Origin: Anaerolineaceae bacterium UBA4890 | GTDB lineage: Bacteria; Chloroflexota; Anaerolineae; Anaerolineales; Anaerolineaceae | Reading direction: 5' to 3' | Assembly (NCBI GenBank): GCA_002399085.1 | Contig: DHCY01000025.1 | Location: forward strand, 18,952 to 82,951 | DNA length: 64,000 nucleotides | Shown here: positions 17,614 through 27,244 of the stretch, in pieces | How positions within the stretch are numbered: position 1 is the stretch's first letter | How the letters are laid out: every line of letters begins with the position of its first letter | Notes under the pieces: generated by a model | Told to the model about the DNA's origin: nothing | Database searches by the model: none | The model's input: the letters and a program-made list of their open reading frames with translations, nothing else | Made by a program: the position numbers and the translations under genes

Positions 17614-19389
17614 TCACCATCCTATCAACACGCTAATGCTTGGAATTTCTAATTCTTTATCGTTTGTATTTGAATTATTTATCACGCTGTTAAGTGGATT
17701 GTAAATTTGGGACATTAATAGCGAATAGGCTCTCTCGTCTTCCACCTGGATTGAATCCCAAAAGGAATTAAAATATTTCAAATGATTCTCCGGATACGAG
17801 TTCTTATCTTTATCATGAAACACCTGGACCGTTGAAAACCTTAGTTTAATGCGCTCCCATATATCCTCCCAATTTTCTGGTACTCCATACGTTCCGTGAT
17901 ATTCTTTGGATGGGCTGGCAGGTCGGTTTCCAATGATGAACAAGCAGGCATTCTTATTTCCTCCTGGAGGAATATTCGCAATCTCTTTGAAAACCAGTTC
18001 AAGTCTTCCTGGAAAAAGATGAGGACCCGGACCACTCATCCTCAAACTGTTCAGTTCCTTTTCAATCCTAACGCTGTCACCAGCAAGGCATGTATAAACT
18101 GGAGGCCACTTTATCGGTCGATTAGCACCTTGAGGGATAACATCACAAGAGTATGAGCAAAGATAGTAACGGATGTCGAACCGATTGGTGTGCTTTTCAA
18201 TCACCTCTATCAAACTTTTGGCGAAATCCTTCCTGGCATCAAACTCTTTCTGCTTATCAACAATCGTGTCGAGTATCAAAAAGATCTCAATTGTGGGTCT
18301 TTTAAGATTCACTTTAATTGGCAGATCTGTCAAATCTTTCAAATAAGTAACTGGTTCTTCGTTCACGGTGATGCTGTCCAGGTTCCTGCTGCCGATTCGG
18401 ACGTCGACCTCTTGAGTTCCGCCAGGTGCTAATTCCTGGTAGATTGCCCAATGATTTTGATCGGGCGAAAATTTACCGGTATAAAAAAGGAGTCTTGACT
18501 TGGTACTTTGTAAAGAATTTGATTTCAGGGAGATTTTTACTGCTTGGTCAGGTTTAATGAATTCGGTCCCTGGAAAAATGGCTAAATCGTTGTAAGTAAC
18601 ATTTCCATTTTTGTCAGTAATTGCCGACAATACCATTACATCCTCACCGAAGGGAGCGGTATCACACAAATTCTGGATCAGTTTTTGAAAAGACTGGATT
18701 GGTGGGTAAAGAATTCTCTCGGGTTGATACTTGTAAGTGTTTTTGATAAACTCGTCGAGCGTCTTGCTGTGGGGTGCATTGTGGTAGACCGTTGCATGAA
18801 TAAGTTTATTGACCCCACTTAGTTTGTCTTTAAGGTTTCCATTGAACCAACTGGGTGTCGGCGTTTTGTTACCTGTCAACAACTGAAAACTCCGATGCTC
18901 CGTTGCTTCCGAAAACTCCATACCCCAATTAATGCTCTCAAGTCTTTCAACGATGATCTCGGATTTTTTATGGCTAATATTAACCAGGGTTATATGGTCG
19001 GTATTGTCATCAAGAATGGTGATTGTTTTTCCTGGAATCTGTACAAGGTCACGGAACCGGTTTTCTAGTTGAAGAAGACCAAGATTTCGCTTTTCATCTT
19101 CTTTTTCGGGAGTATTTACCCTCAGATTTAAGAGATTTATCCGTTTTTCCAAATCCTCAAAATCATTAGTGCCGTGGGCAGATTTTGCTCCATTGACGAG
19201 AAGCTTTTGTTTTTCTTTTTTCTGAATTTCAAATGTCTGGTCAATCCCAATCGTAATCACACCCGGCTCTTCGTTTAACGGAAGAGAACACAGTTCACAG
19301 CGCAAAGTGCCATCCACAAACGGTTCTGCACAACCAGGACAAAATTTGCTATCCACTTGATTGGAGTCCATTTCTCCCTGTTCCTCCAT
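17614..19389 (-). CDS. Zinc ribbon plus degenerate vWA-like protein
   Basis: 591 residues. Residues 18-36 form a zinc ribbon (FCPGCAEPF ... LRCELCSLPL). A charged linker with possible coiled coil follows, then about 200 residues of alpha/beta structure, and a C-terminal von Willebrand A-like domain: IEIFLILDTIVDKQ (about 400) resembles the first MIDAS strand but lacks DxSxS, and ACLFIIGNRP resembles the central strand carrying the third MIDAS motif. Hence any metal site is probably lost and the domain may serve as a binding platform. Head gene of the GTPase-GAP1 operon. ATG 19389 has AGGAAA; ATG 19371 is possible. Function not recognised. Confidence 0.6.
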   Translation of the reverse strand: MEEQGEMDSNQVDSKFCPGCAEPFVDGTLRCELCSLPLNEEPGVITIGIDQTFEIQKKEKQKLLVNGAKSAHGTNDFEDLEKRINLLNLRVNTPEKEDEKRNLGLLQLENRFRDLVQIPGKTITILDDNTDHITLVNISHKKSEIIVERLESINWGMEFSEATEHRSFQLLTGNKTPTPSWFNGNLKDKLSGVNKLIHATVYHNAPHSKTLDEFIKNTYKYQPERILYPPIQSFQKLIQNLCDTAPFGEDVMVLSAITDKNGNVTYNDLAIFPGTEFIKPDQAVKISLKSNSLQSTKSRLLFYTGKFSPDQNHWAIYQELAPGGTQEVDVRIGSRNLDSITVNEEPVTYLKDLTDLPIKVNLKRPTIEIFLILDTIVDKQKEFDARKDFAKSLIEVIEKHTNRFDIRYYLCSYSCDVIPQGANRPIKWPPVYTCLAGDSVRIEKELNSLRMSGPGPHLFPGRLELVFKEIANIPPGGNKNACLFIIGNRPASPSKEYHGTYGVPENWEDIWERIKLRFSTVQVFHDKDKNSYPENHLKYFNSFWDSIQVEDERAYSLLMSQIYNPLNSVINNSNTNDKELEIPSISVLIGW

Positions 19390-19554
19390 ACTATTTCCTG
19401 TCCAATCTAAAGGAGCATTGCTCAGTCTGAGTTAACAATTCTCCACTTGTTGAGTAAGGCAATTTTACCTCCACTCCAAAGCTCTCCTCGTGTAAACTAC
19501 ATTGGGACTGGCAATAATTATCGACAATCTTACCATGCGCGTTCAATTATTTAC

Positions 19555-22500
19555 TCAATTTTCCTGCGGATTGATACCAAAGAGTTTGTGCACCAGGGTG
19601 ATGTTAGTGGCGAAATTCATCTGGGCACGTGTATCTTTGGCGCCTGAACAAAGCACCCCAATCACTTTACGGTCTTCCTTCCGGACCACTGGTCCACCAC
19701 TGTTTCCATGCGTTACCGGGTTTGTTATCTGGATTATCCGATTGTTGTCCCGCAGTGAGCTGACCGTTCCGTCAGAGACAGTGATCTCCTGACCAAATTG
19801 TTCACCAAGAGGATATCCGAAGGTCAGCACTTCTGTCGAGCGTTGAATGATTTCGTCTTCCCTTATCAACGGTAGATATGGGTAAGACCTCGTGACCGGC
19901 AACGTTAGTATTGCCAGGTCACTCTCTTCGTCGAAACCAAGTAATGTTGCCTGCAACTCTGCTTCTGTATCATTCATACGGAATTTAAACTTATCAGACG
20001 ATTCGACCACATGGTACGCCGTCATCAGTAATCCTTCGGGGGAAACGATAAACGCCGAGCCTGTACCACGTTGTGATGCATCTTTCGTACTTTCCACCTT
20101 CAGAAGTCCGACCGCTTCAGTGACGGAATCGAGGTTAGGCAATGTCGTTTCCGAGGGGAGATGGGAGACGAGGTCGAAATGCCTGTAATCAATAACGCTC
20201 TCAATATTCAATTCTGCAAGAATTGAGTTGAGGTCTTCGGGCAGGAAGGTTTTCAACTCTTCAGAGTCGAATGTCTTTACATAACGCTCATTTTGACAAT
20301 CCCGCAGCCTCTCAAAGAGAGCGATTGCATTTCGCGCGTTTCGATATCCTGAACCTTGTTGATATCTTAATGTATCGAAATATGTTTGGATTTGTGGCAA
20401 CATGGCAGTTGGCAGGAAAATTTTGTAATCATCACAACGGCGCTTGAAAATCTCTACCAGTTCAACTGAAGTGAAGTCTTCAAAGAGTATTTCTGTGGTG
20501 AACCGCGGACCCAGACCAGCGTCACTCCGCAAAAAATTATCCACGCCACCAGGATAGCCAGCAATGATGATCACTACCCGGTCTTTATAGGTGTCCATGA
20601 ATTTCATAAGGGTGCTTGTTGCTTCCCGCCTGTAATCTATGCCACTCTCATTAGTTGCCGCCAGGTTGTGGACTTCGTCAATCATCAAGACTCCGTCCAG
20701 TGACTCCTTGAATTGTTCCATCGCGATACCTGGTGTGTGTCCAACATACCTGCCAATCAGATCTTCAGGACGAACCACCTTGGTCTTTTCCTTGGTGATC
20801 ATGCCAAGTTGTTTTAGCATATTTGCGTATAAGTAGGCAACTGTTGTCTTCCCGGTCCCGGTGTTGCCCTTGAATACCAGATTAAGCGGTGAGTTAGCGA
20901 CAGGTTGACCGAGTTCTTCGCGGGCTTTCTTGGCGAGCAGGTTGTTCCGCAGCTTTGTGATGTCTTTTTTTACCGATTGTAATCCTACTAATTTGTTCAG
21001 TTCTTCCATGAGTATTTCCTCCCTCGGGTTATCAGGTGGCAAGAAACAATTGTATTTCTCAGGGATGTGATCAATCGTCAGCATTCGATCAGGTTTAGTC
21101 CCATTTTCATGATGCACCGCCAGATAGCGCTCGTAGACTTCTTCTGCAAGCGTTTCCATCGCACCAGCGTTTCCAAACGTTAAAGGATCCCGTGTCTTGT
21201 AAATCCCTTCAATTATCCTGATCATTTGTTCTTCAAATGAGTTTGTCCTGTTAAGTCCCTCCCTTTCCAACCACCGGGTGATGACTTCATAAAGCCCTTC
21301 AGGATTAAGATCATTAAAGATGATCCTGTTTCTTGCAGGAATTCTTCGTGACATGCCTGCTTGTTTTTTGTTTTCCAAAAAGTCCTTCATCTGGTGTTCG
21401 TATCCGGCAACAATTAAAGCAAAGCGGCTTCTGTGCTTCACCATTAGTGTAACCAGTGTGTCGATGACCTTCTGACCAGTACCGAAACTATCCGCATCTG
21501 CTAACCGGTAGGCTTCATCAATAAACAAGACACCATCCAACGCTTCTTGAACAAACTCTTCAGTTTGCCTGCTCGTAGCATCATCAGTCCCTTTCATAAA
21601 GTCCTCCGGAGCTTTCGAAACCACGTGACCCTTTTTCAGCGCTCCGATATCTCGAAGCACTTCTCCCATCAATTCTGCCACAGTGGTCTTGCCAGTGCCG
21701 GGGTTTCCAAGAAAAGCCATGTGCATAAAGGGTGACGGGTTGCTGCTTTTCCCGGTTTTAATACGGGCATTTAAATCTCGGTAGTATATCGATCTCGACT
21801 CAATTTGATGTTTAATTTCCTCCATTCCTACCATGTCGTCAAGTGTTTCTTGCCACGTTAGTGTGGCATTGGGTCTTGCTGAACTCAATTTTGGAGTGAC
21901 GTGATGGAGGCAAATTTCCTTGATGCGGGGTTGCTTCAATTCGTGCATCCATGTTAATAGAGGTTTACCATCATTGGCAATCAAGGTACCCATTTTGTCG
22001 AATTGCTGCCAATCGATCTCTTTGGAATGTGACAGACGAATATAATTTAGCATTCTTTTAACTTCTTCATCACCAGCAGGCGGAACCTTGAAGCAATACT
22101 CCTCTAATTCATTGCCATGGGAATTTTGCACGTAGTTCCGGAATTCATCAATTGGTAATGTGTTATTGTCTTCGTTTAATGACTTATGCAGGTTCTCGCA
22201 TGAAAAAACCATCACGCAAAGATTCTTGTTTCTGGTTGGCAGTGTTCCCCATCTTCCTATCCGAATTTCACTCGGTCTGTTTAGGAAATCGAGAGTCTGT
22301 TCTGCCTGCGTGATTACGATAGCCGTTTGAACTTTCTCGTCTCGCATTAGATTGTCGAGAAGCATTACAGCACTGGGATCATCCATTCTTGAATATCCTG
22401 TTGCGGGCTGGTTTTGTTTTTGAGAAGTTGCCGGTTCAGGAGTACCGACTTTTCGGTTTCCTAACGGACCCGATAAGCCGGCAGTCAAGTTCTGCGATCG

Positions 22501-22746
22501 GGGTGTTTGTTGTCCTTGCTGCGGAGAAGTCAGGGTTCGGGAATCCTCATCCATAAAATACAGGCGACGATCGTAGCCAAAAAACACGATTCTTTTATAT
22601 CCTTGAGCGCGTAATATCTCAAAAATTGCCTGATCAAAATTGATTTCCCTGTAGTCTGTCGTGAGAAACAAGTCCTGGGTGTTTTGCCCATAAATAAAGG
22701 CAATTCGTCTACTGCTTAGCTTTTCTAATTTTGCTAATCGTTCCAT
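19555..22746 (-). CDS. Double CbbX-type AAA+ ATPase fused to a trypsin-like protease
   Basis: 1063 residues. The N-terminal ~250 residues are a poorly conserved alpha/beta region. AAA domain 1 has Walker A LGNPGTGKTT (about 346) and Walker B GVLFIDEAYRL; AAA domain 2 has Walker A KGNTGTGKTT (about 626) and Walker B GVLMIDEVHNL. Both are of the CbbX/SpoVK type. The C-terminal 200 residues are an S1/HtrA-like serine protease with a complete triad: His in TAYHVV (about 907), Asp in SDLAIL (about 942), Ser in GNSGGP (about 1013). No signal peptide or membrane segment, so it acts in the cytosol. ATG 22746 follows GGAGG. Downstream of the coiled-coil gene that carries the island promoter element. 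Likely an ATP-gated proteolytic effector or remodeller. Confidence 0.88.
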   Translation of the reverse strand: MERLAKLEKLSSRRIAFIYGQNTQDLFLTTDYREINFDQAIFEILRAQGYKRIVFFGYDRRLYFMDEDSRTLTSPQQGQQTPRSQNLTAGLSGPLGNRKVGTPEPATSQKQNQPATGYSRMDDPSAVMLLDNLMRDEKVQTAIVITQAEQTLDFLNRPSEIRIGRWGTLPTRNKNLCVMVFSCENLHKSLNEDNNTLPIDEFRNYVQNSHGNELEEYCFKVPPAGDEEVKRMLNYIRLSHSKEIDWQQFDKMGTLIANDGKPLLTWMHELKQPRIKEICLHHVTPKLSSARPNATLTWQETLDDMVGMEEIKHQIESRSIYYRDLNARIKTGKSSNPSPFMHMAFLGNPGTGKTTVAELMGEVLRDIGALKKGHVVSKAPEDFMKGTDDATSRQTEEFVQEALDGVLFIDEAYRLADADSFGTGQKVIDTLVTLMVKHRSRFALIVAGYEHQMKDFLENKKQAGMSRRIPARNRIIFNDLNPEGLYEVITRWLEREGLNRTNSFEEQMIRIIEGIYKTRDPLTFGNAGAMETLAEEVYERYLAVHHENGTKPDRMLTIDHIPEKYNCFLPPDNPREEILMEELNKLVGLQSVKKDITKLRNNLLAKKAREELGQPVANSPLNLVFKGNTGTGKTTVAYLYANMLKQLGMITKEKTKVVRPEDLIGRYVGHTPGIAMEQFKESLDGVLMIDEVHNLAATNESGIDYRREATSTLMKFMDTYKDRVVIIIAGYPGGVDNFLRSDAGLGPRFTTEILFEDFTSVELVEIFKRRCDDYKIFLPTAMLPQIQTYFDTLRYQQGSGYRNARNAIALFERLRDCQNERYVKTFDSEELKTFLPEDLNSILAELNIESVIDYRHFDLVSHLPSETTLPNLDSVTEAVGLLKVESTKDASQRGTGSAFIVSPEGLLMTAYHVVESSDKFKFRMNDTEAELQATLLGFDEESDLAILTLPVTRSYPYLPLIREDEIIQRSTEVLTFGYPLGEQFGQEITVSDGTVSSLRDNNRIIQITNPVTHGNSGGPVVRKEDRKVIGVLCSGAKDTRAQMNFATNITLVHKLFGINPQEN

Positions 22747-22785
22747 TCCACGACCTCCAGGCAACTCTCACTAAAGGATGACTTC

Positions 22786-24243
22786 CTAAATACGCTGGTT
22801 CATTTCGCGTGCCGGTCTTACTGGTTGAGCGGGTGTCGGCGTTGTTTTGCGTTTCCTCACCTCTTCCAGGTCGCTGTTTTCCTTAGAGGGCAGTTGGCTT
22901 GCGGTCACAGGCTGTTCAACCTGGTAACCCGCTTCACGTAAACTGCCAGCAATTCCTTCCATCTGCAGCCTGCGCTCTTGTTCTGATCTTGGTAACTCTT
23001 CGATCGTGTCCACTGTCACTCTTTCATCATCCCCTTCTGAGGTGATAGTGATCACTACTTTGTCACCTGAAAGGTTCTTGACATGAGCGACAACGCTTTC
23101 CCTAAGATCTTCACCGACGTAGGTCGCACCATCTGGGGCGAAACCGTTACCTTCAATCAGGCTTGCCATGGCGGTGTCAGCGATGCTAACCCTGTTTTGA
23201 GAGCGCAGAATGCTTTCCTGGACAGCTTCATTGATGGCTTCGAGAGAATTTTGTTCTCCGGGGAGTTGTTCGGCTAACCTTTTCATTTCTGGTATGCTGA
23301 GAGCTGAATTTTCGCTCTCTACTTCCGCCAAAATCTTCCGAATTTTCTCCTCCAGCTTTCCAAGCCGCCCCCGAGCCCAATAATCAGCCTGGGAAATCTC
23401 GCTGCTTTTATCCTCAATTTGTGGAACGGATTTGCTAACCTCTATGGCATCTAACAAAGCGTTGGCAATATTGGTAACCTGGGTTTTCCAATGAGTCCAT
23501 TCTGCTTCCATTTCCTCTAGCCTGATCCTCAACGCGGAAAGGTCATTAACGCTCACTACCGCGATCGCCAGAGCAGAGTCAGGGACATTTTGATTGAGGA
23601 TTCGGGTTGCGGAACTGATCTGTTGATCAATCCGTGCCAATTCACCCGGGAGGAAACGCTCGTGTTGGTAGTGACCGCGGATAAAATCGCCGATAATCGT
23701 ACAATCGCGGATACATTCTTCGGCAAAAATCCGACTTCGTTCTTTATCCGCCTTGATACCATCGATCTGGTGCTGAATTTCAGCGTCTGCCTTCCTTCTG
23801 GCTTGTTGTTCTTTATTGATTTTGCTATTAAGGTCTTTTGCCTGTTCTTCAATCTGCTTATCCAGACCTTTAATCCGAGATTCAATCTGCTCGTCTCGTT
23901 TGATCTGAGCCTGCTTGACTGCATCGAGTTGACCTTGCAGTTCTTTCCTGGTTGCTTCGTTTTCAGCTTCTGCTCTCGCAGCCTGGGCGGCTATCTTTCG
24001 AGCCGATTCGACTTCAATTCTACGAATTGTTTCACTCGCATTTTCAAGCTCGCGCTGATACTCCTGTTGACGCTGCTGGATAGGGCGAATACGAGCTTCC
24101 GCGTTTTGTTCTGCAATCCGGATGCTACTTTCAATCAGTCGGGGTAGATCTTGCCGGACTCTGGAAAGCTCCCTGGCTTGCTCTCTTAGTTTGCTTAACT
24201 CATCCTGTCTGATAGATACCGTTGTATATTTCCTCCCACTCAT
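22786..24243 (-). CDS. Long coiled-coil protein
   Basis: 485 residues. Residues about 12-170 are an almost continuous coiled coil rich in E, Q, R and K, resembling filament or scaffold proteins. A helical middle (170-330) and a short C-terminal domain with KVVITITSEGDDERVTVDTIEELPRSE follow; in that last part the beta strands and the ETEAGY-like ending (SLREAGYQVE) could be a small alpha/beta domain. The tail is low-complexity. The promoter-like element at 24274-24302 lies 30 bases before its ATG, which has AAAGGAGA as ribosome site. First gene of a unit with the AAA+/protease gene. No function recognised. Confidence 0.7.
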   Translation of the reverse strand: MSGRKYTTVSIRQDELSKLREQARELSRVRQDLPRLIESSIRIAEQNAEARIRPIQQRQQEYQRELENASETIRRIEVESARKIAAQAARAEAENEATRKELQGQLDAVKQAQIKRDEQIESRIKGLDKQIEEQAKDLNSKINKEQQARRKADAEIQHQIDGIKADKERSRIFAEECIRDCTIIGDFIRGHYQHERFLPGELARIDQQISSATRILNQNVPDSALAIAVVSVNDLSALRIRLEEMEAEWTHWKTQVTNIANALLDAIEVSKSVPQIEDKSSEISQADYWARGRLGKLEEKIRKILAEVESENSALSIPEMKRLAEQLPGEQNSLEAINEAVQESILRSQNRVSIADTAMASLIEGNGFAPDGATYVGEDLRESVVAHVKNLSGDKVVITITSEGDDERVTVDTIEELPRSEQERRLQMEGIAGSLREAGYQVEQPVTASQLPSKENSDLEEVRKRKTTPTPAQPVRPAREMNQRI

Positions 24244-24273
24244 GGCAATTCTCCTTTTTTGTTGTTAATAAAT

Positions 24274-24302
24274 ATATGTTCAAAATTGTGAAAAATGTGA
24301 CA
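24274..24302 (-). promoter_or_regulatory. Island promoter element, copy B
   Basis: On the minus strand TGTCACATTT begins at 24302 and ACATAT ends at 24274, 30 bases before the ATG of the coiled-coil gene. It matches the other four island copies without gaps. Confidence 0.75.
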
Positions 24303-24313
24303 GGTTAGTTTTG

Positions 24314-24958
24314 TTATTGAAAGTCCTTTAATCGCTTCGCTAAAAACTCGTTGATAGATTTGGAAGGAAGTCCGACCATCAAAAGTTCTTCAACCCCTTC
24401 TTTGGATATTTCCACTTTTCTAGAATTTGCTTCAAACTCATATTCTTTAAGTCGGTTGGTAAGGAAAATTACACGCTGATTCGAACTCCCTCGCAGACCG
24501 CGTTCATCATCCAGTTCCTCCTTGTAAGGTCCGTCGATTAGAACATCCAGATACTGTAGAAACTGCGCGCGTTCGGGATGGGTTTGGTCTGAAACTATTT
24601 CCTCAAAAGTAAAGCCTGTGTAACAAATTAAGTCAACATCCTTGTGCTTTCGACATTCGCAAACCAATTCAATGAGTTGTGTTGCCTGGAGCAGAGGTTC
24701 ACCCCCGGATATGGTTATGCCAGTAATTTGCGGATCCTGAAGCAGGAGGTACGCGAGCTCTTGTGGGCTCGCTTCATTCGCCACTTTTTCTTCAGCCCAT
24801 TTCTTTGAGATACAGCCCGCACAATTTCTTGGACAACCCTGGACCCACAAAACAGAACGATAGCCCGGTCCCAAAGCATAGGTGCCACAATGGTAATGAG
24901 CATAATTGATTGTTGATTGCCCGGAAACAGAACGGTTATTCTCCTGGTGTAGTTGCAT
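24314..24958 (-). CDS. NrdG-like radical SAM activating enzyme
   Basis: A 214-residue radical SAM protein. It has the NrdG-type start (INYAHYHCGTYALGPGYR, SVLWVQGC), the cluster motif CPRNCAGC (CX3CX2C, about residues 39-46) and the SAM-binding ISGGEPLLQ (about 83). NrdG-type proteins install a glycyl radical on an anaerobic ribonucleotide reductase or similar enzyme. No glycyl-radical enzyme is encoded in the island or anywhere in the window, so the target is unknown. The gene overlaps the upstream coiled-coil gene by 23 bases, showing operon membership with the Hsp70/actin-like gene. Confidence 0.85.
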   Translation of the reverse strand: MQLHQENNRSVSGQSTINYAHYHCGTYALGPGYRSVLWVQGCPRNCAGCISKKWAEEKVANEASPQELAYLLLQDPQITGITISGGEPLLQATQLIELVCECRKHKDVDLICYTGFTFEEIVSDQTHPERAQFLQYLDVLIDGPYKEELDDERGLRGSSNQRVIFLTNRLKEYEFEANSRKVEISKEGVEELLMVGLPSKSINEFLAKRLKDFQ

Positions 24959-25865
24959 TCTTCTTACCCAGCATGATAGCTAAACTTTTGTCCGTTTTCT
25001 TCAATCTGTCGTCTATTTCATTGAATTCGGTTTCTAAATCTTCTGGTAAATTGAAATTGCTGATGCCCTCGGCGGCTTTTTTGTTTTCCTCATAATGCCG
25101 CGCTAATGCCTCTTTTTTCTTTGTAAACTCAGTTTGCAACCTGATCTTCTGTTTATCGATCGCCTCCTTTTCTTTATCCAGGGTGTCAATTTCATTTTTT
25201 AGCCTGGCAATTTCTGCTGAATTCGCATTTACTTCAGTTTTGAGTGCTGCTATTTTTTTTGTTAAGCCCTCAATTTGGCTCCCTTTTTCTCCAACCAGGT
25301 GCTTTTGCACTTCTTCCAGTGTTTCTTGAAAAATTTGCAGGTTCTGGAGCAGAACATTTGTACTGGTGCTGACTTTTACCACGCCGGGATAATTTGTGAT
25401 TAGGGCTGCGATTTTTTCAGTGAGTTCCTCCAGCTCTTCCTCGGGAACTCCTTTTATCTTCTCGAGTTCAGCTAACTGAATTTGTTTCTCGTTGTACTCA
25501 TTCTCCCGTTGTTTTAGGGTCTCAGCTGTAGTTTGTGCATCTGTTAGGATTTTGTCGATGCTCTCAATTTCCTTTTGCTTTTCTTCCAGCTGCTCAACGA
25601 GCTTTCCCCGCAGCGCCAGGAGCCCCCCTTTTTGAACCAGGATAGACTCCAGGCAGGGTAGTGCATCTTTTAAAGAGCCATTCAACTGGTTGATCATCAC
25701 AGCTTTTTGGACATCTGTGATGTTTTTTTGGTTTTTGCCACCACACCACTTCGCTACATCTGCAATCAGAATTGGAAGGGTTCTTACTTGATCATCCTCT
25801 GTCTTAAGAGATAAGCATTGACTAACACGAGTGATTCTATCTGCGGATTCATCTGTCATGTCCAT
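24936..25865 (-). CDS. Coiled-coil protein in the Hsp70-like operon
   Basis: 309 residues. A short globular N-terminus with a WCGG motif (about 40) is followed by coiled coil from about residue 85 to the end, rich in E and K. It overlaps both neighbours: its start lies 17 bases inside the end of the actin/Hsp70-like gene, with GAGAGGG as ribosome site, and its end overlaps the radical SAM start. Probably a scaffold or nucleotide-exchange-like partner of the neighbouring ATPase; that is inference from context. ATG 25859 is an alternative start. Confidence 0.72.
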   Translation of the reverse strand: MDMTDESADRITRVSQCLSLKTEDDQVRTLPILIADVAKWCGGKNQKNITDVQKAVMINQLNGSLKDALPCLESILVQKGGLLALRGKLVEQLEEKQKEIESIDKILTDAQTTAETLKQRENEYNEKQIQLAELEKIKGVPEEELEELTEKIAALITNYPGVVKVSTSTNVLLQNLQIFQETLEEVQKHLVGEKGSQIEGLTKKIAALKTEVNANSAEIARLKNEIDTLDKEKEAIDKQKIRLQTEFTKKKEALARHYEENKKAAEGISNFNLPEDLETEFNEIDDRLKKTDKSLAIMLGKKNATTPGE

Positions 25866-27219
25866 TTACCCTCTCAAATTTCATAATCATAGCTTGGTCC
25901 GTATTATTTCTTAATTCAAAACCAACCTTTCCGAAACGATCCATATTAATGACAAGGTCATAATTACCACACTCAATTTCCCTTGTGAGAGAGAAATCCT
26001 TGTCTCCGTATGATAGCATCAACGATGGGACGGATTCGCTCACAACAATACGGCACAACTTGTACGGATTACTGCTTGAAAGGTAATTAACTGGTGATGT
26101 TATCTTGTACTCGTTTTCTATCTTTCCGTTAACCAGTCTTGGACCTTTGTAAGTTATGGCTTTGTCAATTGCCTCAAAAACCCTGATATCTCCTGCGGCA
26201 ATCCTGACTGCACCTTCAGAAATGGTATGTTTCGGATTATCTGAAATGATCATATATTCTTTGCAAATATTGACTTTGTGGTTTTCGATGCTGGTTGTGA
26301 AAAGGTCTTTAAACCCATCCGGTGAAGCTCCCGCACCTGTGACAAAAATGGGCGTTGTGGTAGCTATATTCTCACTCAAGAAATCATCAATAGAAGCAAG
26401 CACCTTAGTAATGAAGCTGTGATACTGTTCGTGAACGACCCCAACATTCAAGACCTTCCCTGCATCCCCAAAGGTAAAGAAATTTTGATCATGAATTCCA
26501 CGTTCCGTTTTTAAAATTTCACCGCCTTCCAGAGTCTTTACAAACTCTAAGCCGGTCTTATAGCCGCCATTTTCCAGTTGTTGCAAGAAGTCATCACGGA
26601 AACGAATGCGATACGGTTCCAAAAAAGGTTTATCCTTTATTGCAACATATTCAGGAAAGGTTTCCAGAAGCCTGGTTTGGAATACTTGCCAACCGAGATT
26701 TTCAATCCGTTTGGTTTTTTTAATCTGGATAGCCTTGTTCACAAACGTGCATAAACCCAGCTTCAGTGCTGAGTATCCAAGGTCGCAAACCACAAGTCGG
26801 TCAGTATCTTGATACTTCGTTTTGTACATAGCAGCAGCGCATATCACTTCATCCAGATCTACAACTTTCGCATTTTGGAAGGCGTTATTAACAGCGGAGA
26901 TGATAGATTTGACATTGATACCATTGCCTGTAATTGCCACACCGACCTGCTCGACCGTGGAGCCGCCGATACCTGCCAGCATGCTTTCAAGGTGTTTTTC
27001 TCGAACACTCTGCCCTTCAAGCAGTTCTACACCGAAAGGAATATTCTCGTGTCGATCAAGGTAATTCAAAATTGCCTGTTCCCCAACTGAGACTACTTTC
27101 TTTTCATCAGGGTAGTATAGAACCCTCGTTGGAACCTCGGTGAATTCGACCGATCCGTCTTCTGACTTCTTAGACATCTTGATCGAGTATGTGCCAATGT
27201 CGAGCCCAATTACAGCCAT
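25849..27219 (-). CDS. Hsp70/actin-like (ASKHA) ATPase
   Basis: 456 residues. Phosphate-1 motif IGLDIGTYSIK at the very start, phosphate-2 motif VVCDLGYSALKLGL at about 155, adenosine motif FVTGAGAS at about 290. This is the actin/Hsp70/ParM fold. After the ATPase core, about 100 C-terminal residues are beta-rich (SLMLSYGDKDFSLTREIE, LVINMDRFGKVGFEL), which could be a small substrate- or partner-binding domain, more like Hsp70 relatives than plasmid ParM. ATG 27219 follows AAAGGTGG. There is no ParR-like gene or centromere repeat. Operon: DUF4258, this gene, coiled coil, radical SAM. Confidence 0.83.
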   Translation of the reverse strand: MAVIGLDIGTYSIKMSKKSEDGSVEFTEVPTRVLYYPDEKKVVSVGEQAILNYLDRHENIPFGVELLEGQSVREKHLESMLAGIGGSTVEQVGVAITGNGINVKSIISAVNNAFQNAKVVDLDEVICAAAMYKTKYQDTDRLVVCDLGYSALKLGLCTFVNKAIQIKKTKRIENLGWQVFQTRLLETFPEYVAIKDKPFLEPYRIRFRDDFLQQLENGGYKTGLEFVKTLEGGEILKTERGIHDQNFFTFGDAGKVLNVGVVHEQYHSFITKVLASIDDFLSENIATTTPIFVTGAGASPDGFKDLFTTSIENHKVNICKEYMIISDNPKHTISEGAVRIAAGDIRVFEAIDKAITYKGPRLVNGKIENEYKITSPVNYLSSSNPYKLCRIVVSESVPSLMLSYGDKDFSLTREIECGNYDLVINMDRFGKVGFELRNNTDQAMIMKFERVNGHDR

Positions 27220-27244
27220 AATGCCCACCTTTGTAAGGGATTTG

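Noticed and set aside
22006..22034. Further copy of the island promoter element
   Set aside because: TGTCAC is present on the minus strand, but the second box reads TGGCAG and the site is inside the AAA+ gene. The one at 27817-27822 fails in the same way.
25849..27219. Plasmid ParM segregation system
   Set aside because: No ParR-like gene or iterated centromere; the C-terminal beta-rich part and coiled-coil partners do not fit parMRC.
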